Positions 56,510-64,000 of a DNA stretch of 64,000 nucleotides are shown piece after piece. The position numbers and the translations under genes are program-made. Source of the stretch: Nocardia spumae (GTDB taxonomy: Bacteria; Actinomycetota; Actinomycetes; Mycobacteriales; Mycobacteriaceae); the NCBI RefSeq assembly GCF_020733635.1, contig NZ_JAJFZL010000001.1, positions 3,100,001-3,164,000 on the forward strand. The letters run 5' to 3'. Within the stretch, counting starts at the first letter, position 1; every line of letters starts with the position of its first letter. The notes under the pieces are model-generated. The model ran no database searches. It was given only the letters and a program-made list of their open reading frames with translations, and was not told the origin of the DNA.

Positions 56510-57463
56510 TCAGCGGGCCGGTCGTGGGCCCACGATGGACGCGCGTTCCATGACGCGGGTCCGCGGCCAGTAGTCGCTGGTGGCGTAGTGCTGGACCGCG
56601 CGGTTGTCCCAGAAGGCGACCGTATCGGGTTCCCAGTGCAGCCGGACCTGATGTTCGGGGTAGTCGGCCTGCCGGCACAGCCGGTCCAGCAGGTCGCTGC
56701 TCGCGGCGGGGTCCATACCGTCGATGTGGTCGACGAAAATCCGGTTGACGTACAGATGCCGGCGGCCGGTGGCCTCGTGGGTGCACACCACCGGATGGCT
56801 GACCGAAGGATGTTCGGCCCGCATCGCCGCCTGCGCGTCCGGCGGCAGGCCGCGACCGAAGGCGCGGGTGTAGTCGTGTGTGGCGGTGAGATCGTCTATG
56901 CGCGTACGGGTTTCGGCGTCGAGCGCCTCGTAGGCCGCGTACATGTCCGAGAACAGGGTGTCGCCGCCGATCTCGGGTACCGCGACCGCGTGCAGGACCG
57001 CGCCTATCGACGGCCGCGGCCGCCAGGTCACGTCGTGATGCCAGATGTTCTCGACACCCGCGATGGTCGGCGTCTTCTCGAAGCGGACCAGTTCGGGCTG
57101 CTCGGTGTTGGACGGGATGAACGGGTGGACCTCGAGGGTGCCGAAGCGGGCGGCGAAGGCGACGTGCTGTGCGGCGGTGAGCGGTTGGTCCCGGAAGAAG
57201 ATCACCTTGTAGTCGTGCAGTGCCCGGCGCAACTCGTCGATCACCTCGCCGGGCTGGTCGGTGCTCAGATCGACCCCGCTGATCTCGGCGCCGAGGGTGA
57301 CCCCGACCGGGCGCGCGTCGAAATGCTGCCAGCGCAGTCCGGCGAGCCGGTCACGTTCGGCGACCAAGTGGGTGAACGGACCCGCGATCAACGGATATCC
57401 GGGCAGCGGGAATGAACTCACGTCGTACTTCGCGGGCCGGTCGGTATCAGCGGTGGTCGTCAC
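56510..57463 (-). CDS. TauD/TfdA-family 2-oxoglutarate/Fe(II)-dependent dioxygenase
   Basis: The 317-aa protein carries the iron-binding H-x-D in IWHHDVTWRP and a distal His in NRAVQHYATSD, with VIFFRDQPLT and an RTRVMERASI Arg for 2-oxoglutarate. Relatives oxidise taurine or alkyl sulfates; the substrate is not certain. GTG at 57463 has AAGGAG upstream. A palindromic operator and a divergent TetR gene follow. Confidence 0.88.
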   Translation of the reverse strand: MTTTADTDRPAKYDVSSFPLPGYPLIAGPFTHLVAERDRLAGLRWQHFDARPVGVTLGAEISGVDLSTDQPGEVIDELRRALHDYKVIFFRDQPLTAAQHVAFAARFGTLEVHPFIPSNTEQPELVRFEKTPTIAGVENIWHHDVTWRPRPSIGAVLHAVAVPEIGGDTLFSDMYAAYEALDAETRTRIDDLTATHDYTRAFGRGLPPDAQAAMRAEHPSVSHPVVCTHEATGRRHLYVNRIFVDHIDGMDPAASSDLLDRLCRQADYPEHQVRLHWEPDTVAFWDNRAVQHYATSDYWPRTRVMERASIVGPRPAR

Positions 57464-57486
57464 GGCGTCTCCTTCGTCGCGGTCGA

Positions 57487-57527
57487 CTGTAGTCATTTGA
57501 CTACAGTGGTGTCCGTTACTGTAGTCC
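57487..57527. promoter_or_regulatory. TetR-type operator between the dioxygenase and its regulator
   Basis: CTGTAGTCA and TGACTACAG form a perfect 9-bp-arm palindrome with a TT spacer at 57487-57506, and a further half-site ACTGTAGTC lies at about 57518-57526, right before the TetR ATG. The position suits autorepression and control of the dioxygenase by the same protein. Confidence 0.65.
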
Positions 57528-57528
57528 G

Positions 57529-58104
57529 ATGTCCGATCCCTCGCCATCGACGCAGGTTCGGGACGAGCCCGGTCCAGCGCCGGTCGGCCGGGACGCGGTG
57601 GTGGCGGCCGTGATGGAGGCTGCCACGGACCTGTTCGCCGAACGCGGTCCCGCCGCCACCTCGATCCGCGATATCGCGGAACGGGCCGGGGTCAACCACG
57701 GCCTGGTATTCCGGCATTTCGGCGCCAAGGACAGACTCGTGAGCGCTGTACTCGAGTTCCTGGGTGATCGATCCGGCGCTCTCGCGGCGGCCGGAGAGCT
57801 CGATGCCGGCGATCCTCGGCTGCGCCGCCATCTGACGGTGCTCGCGCGCTGCATCCTCGACGGCTACCCGGTTGGGGAGCTGCAGGAACGGTTCCCGGTG
57901 ATGGCGCTGCTGATCGAGCGGATCCGCCCGGACGCCGGGAGCGATCGCGCGGCCGGACTGGCCGCGGCGCATCTGGCGGCCTTCACGATGGGCTGGCAGC
58001 TCCTCGAGCCGTTTCTGCGCAGTGCGGCCGGGCTGCAGGATCTGACCGAGGCCGAACTGCGGGCCGCCATCGACGCCCAGGCCGCTCGCATCCTGGGTGC
58101 CTGA
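57529..58104 (+). CDS. TetR family regulator, divergent from the dioxygenase gene
   Basis: The 191-aa protein has the TetR helix-turn-helix ([20 protein letters not shown] to [16 protein letters not shown], about residues 31-70) and a helical C-terminal ligand-binding domain. It probably represses itself and the TauD gene through the palindrome at 57487-57506. The ligand is unknown. Confidence 0.87.
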   Translation: MSDPSPSTQVRDEPGPAPVGRDAVVAAVMEAATDLFAERGPAATSIRDIAERAGVNHGLVFRHFGAKDRLVSAVLEFLGDRSGALAAAGELDAGDPRLRRHLTVLARCILDGYPVGELQERFPVMALLIERIRPDAGSDRAAGLAAAHLAAFTMGWQLLEPFLRSAAGLQDLTEAELRAAIDAQAARILGA

Positions 58105-58175
58105 TCCACCCGGGCACGGCATCGGCGCCGGTGTCGGAGTGCTGTGCTGTCGGTGGGCATCGGTACCGTCGAAGC

Positions 58176-59534
58176 GTGAGCGAAGGGTTGTTCGAGGCGC
58201 CGGCGATGGAGGCACCGGGGGCGGAGGAGGGGGCCGGGGGGTCGACCGCGTTGCCGCCGGTTGGCCGGATGTCACCGTTGGCGGTGCGCATGCGCCCGGC
58301 GAGTCTGGACGAGGTCGTCGGCCAGCAGCATCTGCTGGGCCCGGGTTCGCCACTGCGACGGCTGATCGAAGGGTCCGGTGCGGCGTCGGTACTGCTCTAC
58401 GGCCCGCCGGGTACCGGTAAGACCACGCTGGCCGCGCTCATCTCCACCGCCACCGGTCGGCGCTTCGAGGCGCTGTCGGCGTTGTCGGCGGGGGTCAAGG
58501 AGGTGCGCGCGGTCATCGAGCTGGCGCGGCGGCGGCTGCTCGTGGGAGAGCAGACCGTGCTGTTCATCGACGAGGTACATCGGTTCTCCAAGACCCAGCA
58601 GGACGCACTGCTGGCCGCGGTGGAGAACCGGGTGGTGCTGCTGGTCGGGGCGACCACGGAGAATCCGTCCTTCTCGGTGGTGTCACCGCTGCTGTCGCGG
58701 TCGCTGGTCCTGCAACTGAGGTCGTTGTCGGACGACGACATTCGAGCCGTGCTGCGCCGCGCGATCGCCGACGAGCGCGGTCTGGGCGGGCAGTACACGG
58801 TCACCGAACCCGCGCTCGATCACATCGTGCGCATCGCCGGGGGCGATGCGCGGCGTTCGCTGACCGCCCTCGAGGCCTCCGCGGAATCCTCACTGGACGG
58901 CACCGTCGACGTCGACCTGGTGGAGGCCAGCGTCGATCGCGCCGCGGTGCGCTACGACCGGTCCGGCGATCAGCACTACGACGTGATCAGCGCGTTCATC
59001 AAATCTCTGCGCGGCTCCGATGTCGATGCCGCCCTGCACTATCTCGCCCGCATGATCAGCGCGGGGGAGGACCCGCGGTTCATCGCGCGGCGGCTGATGA
59101 TCCAGGCCTCCGAGGACGTCGGTATGGCCGATCCCTCGGCATTGCAGACCGCCGTCGCGGCCGCCCAGGTGGTCCAGCTGGTGGGGATGCCGGAGGCGCA
59201 ACTGGCGCTCGCGCACGCCACCATCCACATCGCGACGGCGCCCAAATCCGGTGCCGTCGCCGCGGCCGTCGGCGCCGCGCTGGCCGATATCTCGGCCGGT
59301 AAGGCGGGCGCGGTGCCCCCGCATCTGCGCGACGGGCACTACTCGGGGGCGGCCGCCCTGGGCAACGCGCAGGGCTACCGTTATCCGCACGACCACCCCG
59401 ACGGCGTTCTCACCCAGCAGTACCCGCCCGACGAGCTGATCGGTGCCGAGTACTACGCGCCGACCGACCACGGCTACGAGCGCGAGGTGGGCCCCCGGGT
59501 GACCAAATTGCGCCGCATCGTTCGCGGACGCTGA
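58176..59534 (+). CDS. rarA: Replication-associated recombination protein A (AAA ATPase)
   Basis: RarA/MgsA acts at stalled replication forks. The 452-aa protein has Walker [11 protein letters not shown], Walker [16 protein letters not shown], sensor GATTENPSF and a C-terminal tetramerisation region ([20 protein letters not shown]). GTG at 58176 starts a roughly 40-residue N-terminal leader before [19 protein letters not shown]. It lies shortly upstream of alaS, as in M. tuberculosis. Confidence 0.94.
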   Translation: MSEGLFEAPAMEAPGAEEGAGGSTALPPVGRMSPLAVRMRPASLDEVVGQQHLLGPGSPLRRLIEGSGAASVLLYGPPGTGKTTLAALISTATGRRFEALSALSAGVKEVRAVIELARRRLLVGEQTVLFIDEVHRFSKTQQDALLAAVENRVVLLVGATTENPSFSVVSPLLSRSLVLQLRSLSDDDIRAVLRRAIADERGLGGQYTVTEPALDHIVRIAGGDARRSLTALEASAESSLDGTVDVDLVEASVDRAAVRYDRSGDQHYDVISAFIKSLRGSDVDAALHYLARMISAGEDPRFIARRLMIQASEDVGMADPSALQTAVAAAQVVQLVGMPEAQLALAHATIHIATAPKSGAVAAAVGAALADISAGKAGAVPPHLRDGHYSGAAALGNAQGYRYPHDHPDGVLTQQYPPDELIGAEYYAPTDHGYEREVGPRVTKLRRIVRGR

Positions 59535-59588
59535 AACGCGCCCGTCCGCTGGAAACCGGCTGGACGGCGCCCGGTAGGCTGGATATTT

Positions 59589-62255
59589 GTGCAGACCCAC
59601 GAGATCCGACGGCGTTTCCTGGACCATTTCGTCCGTGCCGGCCACAGCGAGGTACCCAGCGCCTCGCTGATCCTGCCGGACCCGAACCTGCTTTTCGTCA
59701 ATGCGGGCATGGTTCAGTTCAAGCCGTATTTCCTGGGCCAGGAGGCGCCGCCGTTCGCGCGCGCGACGAGCGTGCAGAAATGCGTGCGCACCGGCGATAT
59801 CGAAGAGGTGGGCGTCACCACCCGCCACAACACGTTCTTCCAGATGGCGGGCAACTTCTCCTTCGGTGACTACTTCAAGGAAGGCGCGATCACCTTCGCC
59901 TGGGAGCTGATCAGCAAGCCCCAGGAGGAGGGCGGATTCGGATTCGATCCGGAGCGCATCTGGGTCACCGCCTACGAGAGCGATCCCGAGGCCGCCGAGA
60001 TCTGGCATCGTGTCGCCGGAATTCCGACCGAGCGCATCCAGTTCCGCGACGGCAAGGACAACTACTGGGATATGGGTGTCCCCGGTCCCGGTGGTCCCTG
60101 CTCGGAGATCTACTACGACCGCGGTCCCGAGTACGGTGCCGAGGGCGGCCCGGTCGCCGACGAGGATCGCTACCTCGAGATCTGGAATCTCGTGTTCATG
60201 CAGGATATTCGCGGCGAGCAGAGTCCGAAGCTGGGCTATCCGCCGGTCGGCACGCTGCCGAAGAAGAACATCGATACCGGTATGGGCGTCGAGCGGGTGG
60301 CGATGCTGCTGCAGGGCGTCGACAACGTCTACGAGACCGATCTGCTGCGCCCGATCATCACCAAGGCCGAAGAGCTGACCGGTAAGAACTACGGCGTCGA
60401 ACACACCGACGATGTCCGCTTCCGGGTTATCGCCGACCACGCCCGCACCTCCGCGATGCTGATCGCCGACGGTGTGAATCCCGGTAACGACGGCCGCGGC
60501 TACGTGCTGCGGCGGCTGCTGCGCCGGATCGTGCGCTCGGCGCGGCTGCTGGGTGCCGAGAAGCCGGTGATCGGGGACTTCATGAAGGTCGTCAGCGAGC
60601 TCATGGCCCCCTCGTATCCCGAACTGGCCACCGATTTCACCCGCATCGAAACCGTGGCCGTCGGTGAGGAAACCGCCTTCCTGAAGACGTTGAGCACCGG
60701 CTCGAAGCTGTTCGACGACGCGGTCGCCGAGGTGAAGTCCGGTGGTGGTCGCGAGATTCCGGGCAGTGAGGCGTTCACGCTGCACGACACCTACGGCTTC
60801 CCGATCGACCTGACCCTGGAGATGGCCGCCGAGGCCGGTCTCGAGGTCGACGAAGCCGGCTTCCGGACGCTGATGGCCGAGCAGCGGCAGCGCGCCAAAG
60901 ACGACGCCCAGGCTCGCAAACATGCCCACGCCGACCTGTCCATCTACAAGGAACTGGTCGATCGCGGCGCCACCGAGTTCACCGGTTTCGACGAACTCGC
61001 CACCGAGGCAACGGTTCTCGCGCTGATCTCCGACGGTGTCCGGGTGCCGACCGCGACCGCCGGGCACGAGGTCGAGGTCATCCTCGACCGCAGTCCGCTC
61101 TACGCCGAATCCGGTGGCCAGATCGCCGACCGCGGCACGATCACCACATCGGGGACCGAACTGCGGGTCAACGACGTGCAGAAGATCGCCAAGAAGCTCT
61201 GGGTGCACAAGACCACCGTCGAACGCGGGCAGATCACCGAGGGCGATACCGTGCTGGCCCAGGTCGATCCGGCATGGCGGCGCGGTGCCACCCAGGGCCA
61301 CTCCGGCACGCATATGGTGCACGCCGCGCTGCGGCAGGTGCTCGGACCCAATGCCGTACAGGCCGGTTCGCTGAACAAACCCGGATATCTGCGCTTCGAC
61401 TTCAACTGGCAGGGACAGCTGTCGGAGACACAGAAGGCCGATATCGAGGCCGTCTCCAACGACGCGGTGGGCTCCGACTTCCCGGTCAATACCTTCGTCA
61501 CCGATCTGCCCAAGGCCAAGGCGATGGGCGCGCTGGCGCTGTTCGGCGAGAACTACGGCTCCGAAGTGCGGGTCGTGGAGATCGGCGGGCCGTTCTCGAT
61601 GGAGCTGTGCGGCGGCACCCATGTCGGGCACTCGTCGCAGATCGGTCCGATCACGCTGCTCGGCGAATCGTCCGTCGGCTCGGGTGTCCGCCGCGTCGAG
61701 GCGTTCGTCGGATTGGATTCCTACAAGTACCTCGCGAAGGAACGGGCCCTGCTCGCCGGTGTGGCCGCCTCGCTGAAGGTGCCCTCCGAAGAGGTGCCCG
61801 GGCGGGTCGAGCAGCTGGTGGAGCGGCTGAAGGTTGCGGAGAAGGAACTCGAGCGCACCAAGGCCGCCGCCGTGCTGTCGCAGGCCGGAACCTATGTCGA
61901 GCAGGCGCATCGGGTGGGCAAGGTGCTGCTGGTCGCGGCCGCCGCACCGCAGGGTGTCGGCGCCGGGGATCTGCGGACCCTGGCCTCCGATATTCGCGGC
62001 CGGTTCGGTAGCGAACCCGCCGTGGTGGTGCTGCTCGGCCATGCCGACGGCAAGGTGCCGTTCGTGGTGGCGGTGAACAAACCCGCCCAGGAACTCGGAT
62101 TCAAGGCCGGAGATCTGGTGGGCAGTTTCGGCCCGAGTATCGCCGGTCGCGGTGGTGGTAAGCCGGAGATGGCCCAGGGCGCCGGTTCGGATCCGTCCGG
62201 AATCGAAGCCGGTTTGGCCGGTGTACGCGCGCGGGTGGCCGAGATCGCCGGCTGA
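59589..62255 (+). CDS. alaS: Alanine--tRNA ligase
   Basis: AlaS charges tRNA-Ala and edits Ser/Gly mischarging. The 888-aa protein has the class II catalytic core ([32 protein letters not shown]), the editing domain with zinc-binding [12 protein letters not shown] and [10 protein letters not shown], and the C-Ala domain. GTG at 59589 is normal. The stop overlaps the ruvX start by one base (TGATG). Confidence 0.96.
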   Translation: MQTHEIRRRFLDHFVRAGHSEVPSASLILPDPNLLFVNAGMVQFKPYFLGQEAPPFARATSVQKCVRTGDIEEVGVTTRHNTFFQMAGNFSFGDYFKEGAITFAWELISKPQEEGGFGFDPERIWVTAYESDPEAAEIWHRVAGIPTERIQFRDGKDNYWDMGVPGPGGPCSEIYYDRGPEYGAEGGPVADEDRYLEIWNLVFMQDIRGEQSPKLGYPPVGTLPKKNIDTGMGVERVAMLLQGVDNVYETDLLRPIITKAEELTGKNYGVEHTDDVRFRVIADHARTSAMLIADGVNPGNDGRGYVLRRLLRRIVRSARLLGAEKPVIGDFMKVVSELMAPSYPELATDFTRIETVAVGEETAFLKTLSTGSKLFDDAVAEVKSGGGREIPGSEAFTLHDTYGFPIDLTLEMAAEAGLEVDEAGFRTLMAEQRQRAKDDAQARKHAHADLSIYKELVDRGATEFTGFDELATEATVLALISDGVRVPTATAGHEVEVILDRSPLYAESGGQIADRGTITTSGTELRVNDVQKIAKKLWVHKTTVERGQITEGDTVLAQVDPAWRRGATQGHSGTHMVHAALRQVLGPNAVQAGSLNKPGYLRFDFNWQGQLSETQKADIEAVSNDAVGSDFPVNTFVTDLPKAKAMGALALFGENYGSEVRVVEIGGPFSMELCGGTHVGHSSQIGPITLLGESSVGSGVRRVEAFVGLDSYKYLAKERALLAGVAASLKVPSEEVPGRVEQLVERLKVAEKELERTKAAAVLSQAGTYVEQAHRVGKVLLVAAAAPQGVGAGDLRTLASDIRGRFGSEPAVVVLLGHADGKVPFVVAVNKPAQELGFKAGDLVGSFGPSIAGRGGGKPEMAQGAGSDPSGIEAGLAGVRARVAEIAG

Positions 62256-62875
62256 TGGGCACCTCCGAGAATTCGGAAACCACCGACGCGGAACCTCCTC
62301 CATCGGGCGCGGCCTCGGAATTCGGGAGAGAATCCGAGGCCGGTCGTCCGCAACGGGTGTCGGCCGAGCGCCCCAGCGCCGAGACCGACCCGGGACGCGG
62401 ACGGCGCATCGGCATCGATGTGGGGACGGTGCGCATCGGGGTCGCCGCCAGCGATCCGGACGGGATTCTGGCGACTCCGGTCGAGACCGTTCCGACAGCC
62501 AAGGGCGGTAAACGCGGGCCCGCAACCGATCTGAATCGAATAGCCGAGATTGTGCGGGAATACGAGGCGGTGGAAGTGATCGTGGGCCTTCCGCGCACGT
62601 TACGCGGGGAAGGTGGCTCGTCGGCGAAGCTCGCGATGAGGTTCGCGAGTAGTTTGCGGGAACTGATTCCCCGTGTGCCGATACGACTTTCCGACGAACG
62701 TTTGACTACGGTGACAGCTGCACGTGCATTGCGGGACAGCGGAGTTCGCGCGCGCGGCCGCCGGCAGGTGATCGACCAGGCGGCTGCTGTGTCGATCCTG
62801 CAAGGGTGGTTGGACGAACGGAGTGCGGTGTTGAACTCGGCCGGTGCGAACGAGGCCAGGTGGTCGGATGAATGA
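62255..62875 (+). CDS. ruvX: Holliday junction resolvase-like RuvX (YqgF)
   Basis: RuvX is an RNase H-fold nuclease implicated in pre-16S rRNA processing. The 206-aa protein has about 45 extra disordered N-terminal residues, then [20 protein letters not shown] with the catalytic Asp, [14 protein letters not shown] and [16 protein letters not shown]. Its start shares one base with the alaS stop, and its end overlaps the mltG start. Confidence 0.94.
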   Translation: MGTSENSETTDAEPPPSGAASEFGRESEAGRPQRVSAERPSAETDPGRGRRIGIDVGTVRIGVAASDPDGILATPVETVPTAKGGKRGPATDLNRIAEIVREYEAVEVIVGLPRTLRGEGGSSAKLAMRFASSLRELIPRVPIRLSDERLTTVTAARALRDSGVRARGRRQVIDQAAAVSILQGWLDERSAVLNSAGANEARWSDE

Positions 62876-64000
62876 CCGCTGGGCCCGAGCCGGAGAGCGG
62901 TCCCGTCAACGCGCCGACGAGCAGCAGCGGCGTTATCGGCGCGGTGGTGCGCATCGAAGTGCCACCGACGACTGGGACGACGACGAGGACGACGACACCG
63001 CCGTGATCCCGCGCTACGTCGACGAGGACGAGCCGGTCGCGCAGTACGCCGACGTGGCCCCGGGATACGGCGGCGCTCATTACGATCACGAGCCCGGTTA
63101 CGCCGATCCGGACTATGCCGATCCCGATTACCTCGACGACGACACCGATCCCGGATACGAGCAGTCCGCCTCGGGGCATCGCTACCGCCAATCCGACTAC
63201 GACTCGCGCTATGTCTCCGAACGCGATATCGAGCCGCTCGTCGAGGAGGAGCCGCCCGAACCCCCGCCGGCCCGGCGCGGCGCCCGATCCGGTGCGACAT
63301 CACCGCGCGAAGCTCAGCGCGGCGGCACGGCCCGTAAAAAACCCGGGAGCCAAGCTCGCGGAGCGGGCAGATCGTCGCGGTCGTCCTCCGGGCGCGGGCG
63401 GCGGTCCCGGGTCGCGTCCCGCAAGGCGGCCGAACGGCAGCGCCGGCGTCGCAATCTCGTCGTACTCGGCTGTGTGTTCGTGGTCTTGTTCGTGGTGGCC
63501 GGTGGTTATGCCGGATACAAACTCATCGGCTCGATGGGCGGGCCGGAGGACTTCGACGGTCCGGCCGGGCCGCTGGCGGTGGTGCAGGTGCATCACGGCG
63601 ACACCGCGGAGCAGATAGCGCGGACGATGGTCGAACGCGACGTCGTCAAGAGTTCGGGTGCCTTCTACGAAGCGGCCGTGCGCAATTCGGGCATCACGTC
63701 GGTGCAGCCCGGGTACTACGCGGTGCCGACGCACAGCAAGGGCGTCGACGCGGTGTCGGCGCTGTTGGACAAGGGTTCCCGGGTCGGCAATGTGGTCGTC
63801 TCCGAAGGCCGCCGGCTCCACGATTCGACCGACGTCAACACCGGCGCCCGCAACGAGGGCATCTATCGCAAGATCGCCGATGCCAGCTGTGTCGGGACCG
63901 GTTCCGAGCGCAAATGCGTCACCTACGAACAGCTCGACGCCGCCGGCGCCACGGCGGATGCGACCGCCTTGGGCGTGCCGGCCTGGGCTGTCGACGCGGT
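62868..64000 (+). CDS. mltG: Endolytic transglycosylase MltG, 5' part
   Basis: The frame opens at ATG 62868, eight bases inside ruvX, and remains open to the window edge, giving 377 residues and part of another codon. It begins with an acidic, Tyr/Asp/Gly-rich cytoplasmic region of about 160 residues (with [13 protein letters not shown] repeats) and an Arg/Ser-rich stretch. One membrane helix ([20 protein letters not shown]) is followed by the start of the YceG domain ([20 protein letters not shown] and EGRRLHD). MltG cleaves nascent peptidoglycan strands; the catalytic Glu lies beyond the window. Confidence 0.9.
   Translation, partial: MNDRWARAGERSRQRADEQQRRYRRGGAHRSATDDWDDDEDDDTAVIPRYVDEDEPVAQYADVAPGYGGAHYDHEPGYADPDYADPDYLDDDTDPGYEQSASGHRYRQSDYDSRYVSERDIEPLVEEEPPEPPPARRGARSGATSPREAQRGGTARKKPGSQARGAGRSSRSSSGRGRRSRVASRKAAERQRRRRNLVVLGCVFVVLFVVAGGYAGYKLIGSMGGPEDFDGPAGPLAVVQVHHGDTAEQIARTMVERDVVKSSGAFYEAAVRNSGITSVQPGYYAVPTHSKGVDAVSALLDKGSRVGNVVVSEGRRLHDSTDVNTGARNEGIYRKIADASCVGTGSERKCVTYEQLDAAGATADATALGVPAWAVDA

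Noticed and set aside
58890..62525. A minus-strand open frame of 1211 codons
   Set aside because: It is antisense to rarA, alaS and ruvX, whose domains are beyond doubt.

Overview
The window is very GC-rich actinobacterial chromosome, most likely from Nocardia or a close relative in the Mycobacteriales. The support is gene order and family content. The run macro domain end-ruvCAB-yajC-secD-secF-lipoprotein-apt-rel, then ppiB-hisS, the radical SAM gene, a neutral zinc metallopeptidase, aspS, a Pro/Gly-rich membrane protein, rarA, alaS, ruvX and mltG follows the M. tuberculosis order around Rv2594c-Rv2553c. F420/deazaflavin-type oxidoreductases, ESX-type substrates, mycobacterial-type LexA boxes and KstR-type operators fit the same group. 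No rRNA, tRNA, CRISPR array, integrase or complete insertion sequence was recognised.

Layout. 1-2469: end of a macro-domain gene, then ruvCAB behind an SOS box. 2486-4691: a TetR regulator divergent from a Baeyer-Villiger-type flavin monooxygenase across a nested palindrome. 4829-11285: yajC-secD-secF preprotein translocase accessory genes, a solute-binding lipoprotein, apt, and a small exported protein behind a chain of overlapping micro-ORFs. 11313-14005: a small membrane protein divergent from a deazaflavin-dependent nitroreductase with paired operators, then an ABC-F ATPase with a leader that may encode a short peptide. 14159-17487: rel (ppGpp) and a drug/metabolite transporter overlapping it tail to tail.

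18269-33596 is the most unusual part: one tightly packed, largely translationally coupled operon of about 15 genes encoding a type IV secretion-like apparatus. It has two P-loop-fold proteins lacking the P-loop lysines, two tiny two-helix membrane proteins, two VirB8-like proteins, a TrbL/VirB6-like channel, an SCO6880-type protein, a VirB4-like ATPase with a long disordered N-terminus, an IS3 OrfA-like DNA-binding protein, an M23+SLT+NlpC-like cell-wall enzyme, a VirD4/TraG-type coupling ATPase and a DUF4913 protein. A hairpin ends the operon and a convergent coiled-coil gene faces it. No relaxase or integrase is present. The block sits between rel and ppiB, which are adjacent in M. tuberculosis.

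34590-50846: ppiB and hisS diverge; then a membrane protein, a very small secreted two-cysteine peptide, mdh, an F420-type oxidoreductase and an SDR-type enzyme both near KstR-like operators, an orphan pair of ESX-type substrates, a serine hydrolase, a radical SAM gene with a perfect SOS box, korAB (2-oxoglutarate:ferredoxin oxidoreductase), a small exported protein and a zinc metallopeptidase. 51146-64000: aspS, a DUF389 membrane protein, the Pro/Gly-rich membrane protein, an APH-fold protein, a TauD dioxygenase divergent from its likely TetR regulator, rarA, alaS, ruvX and the 5' part of mltG, which runs off the window.
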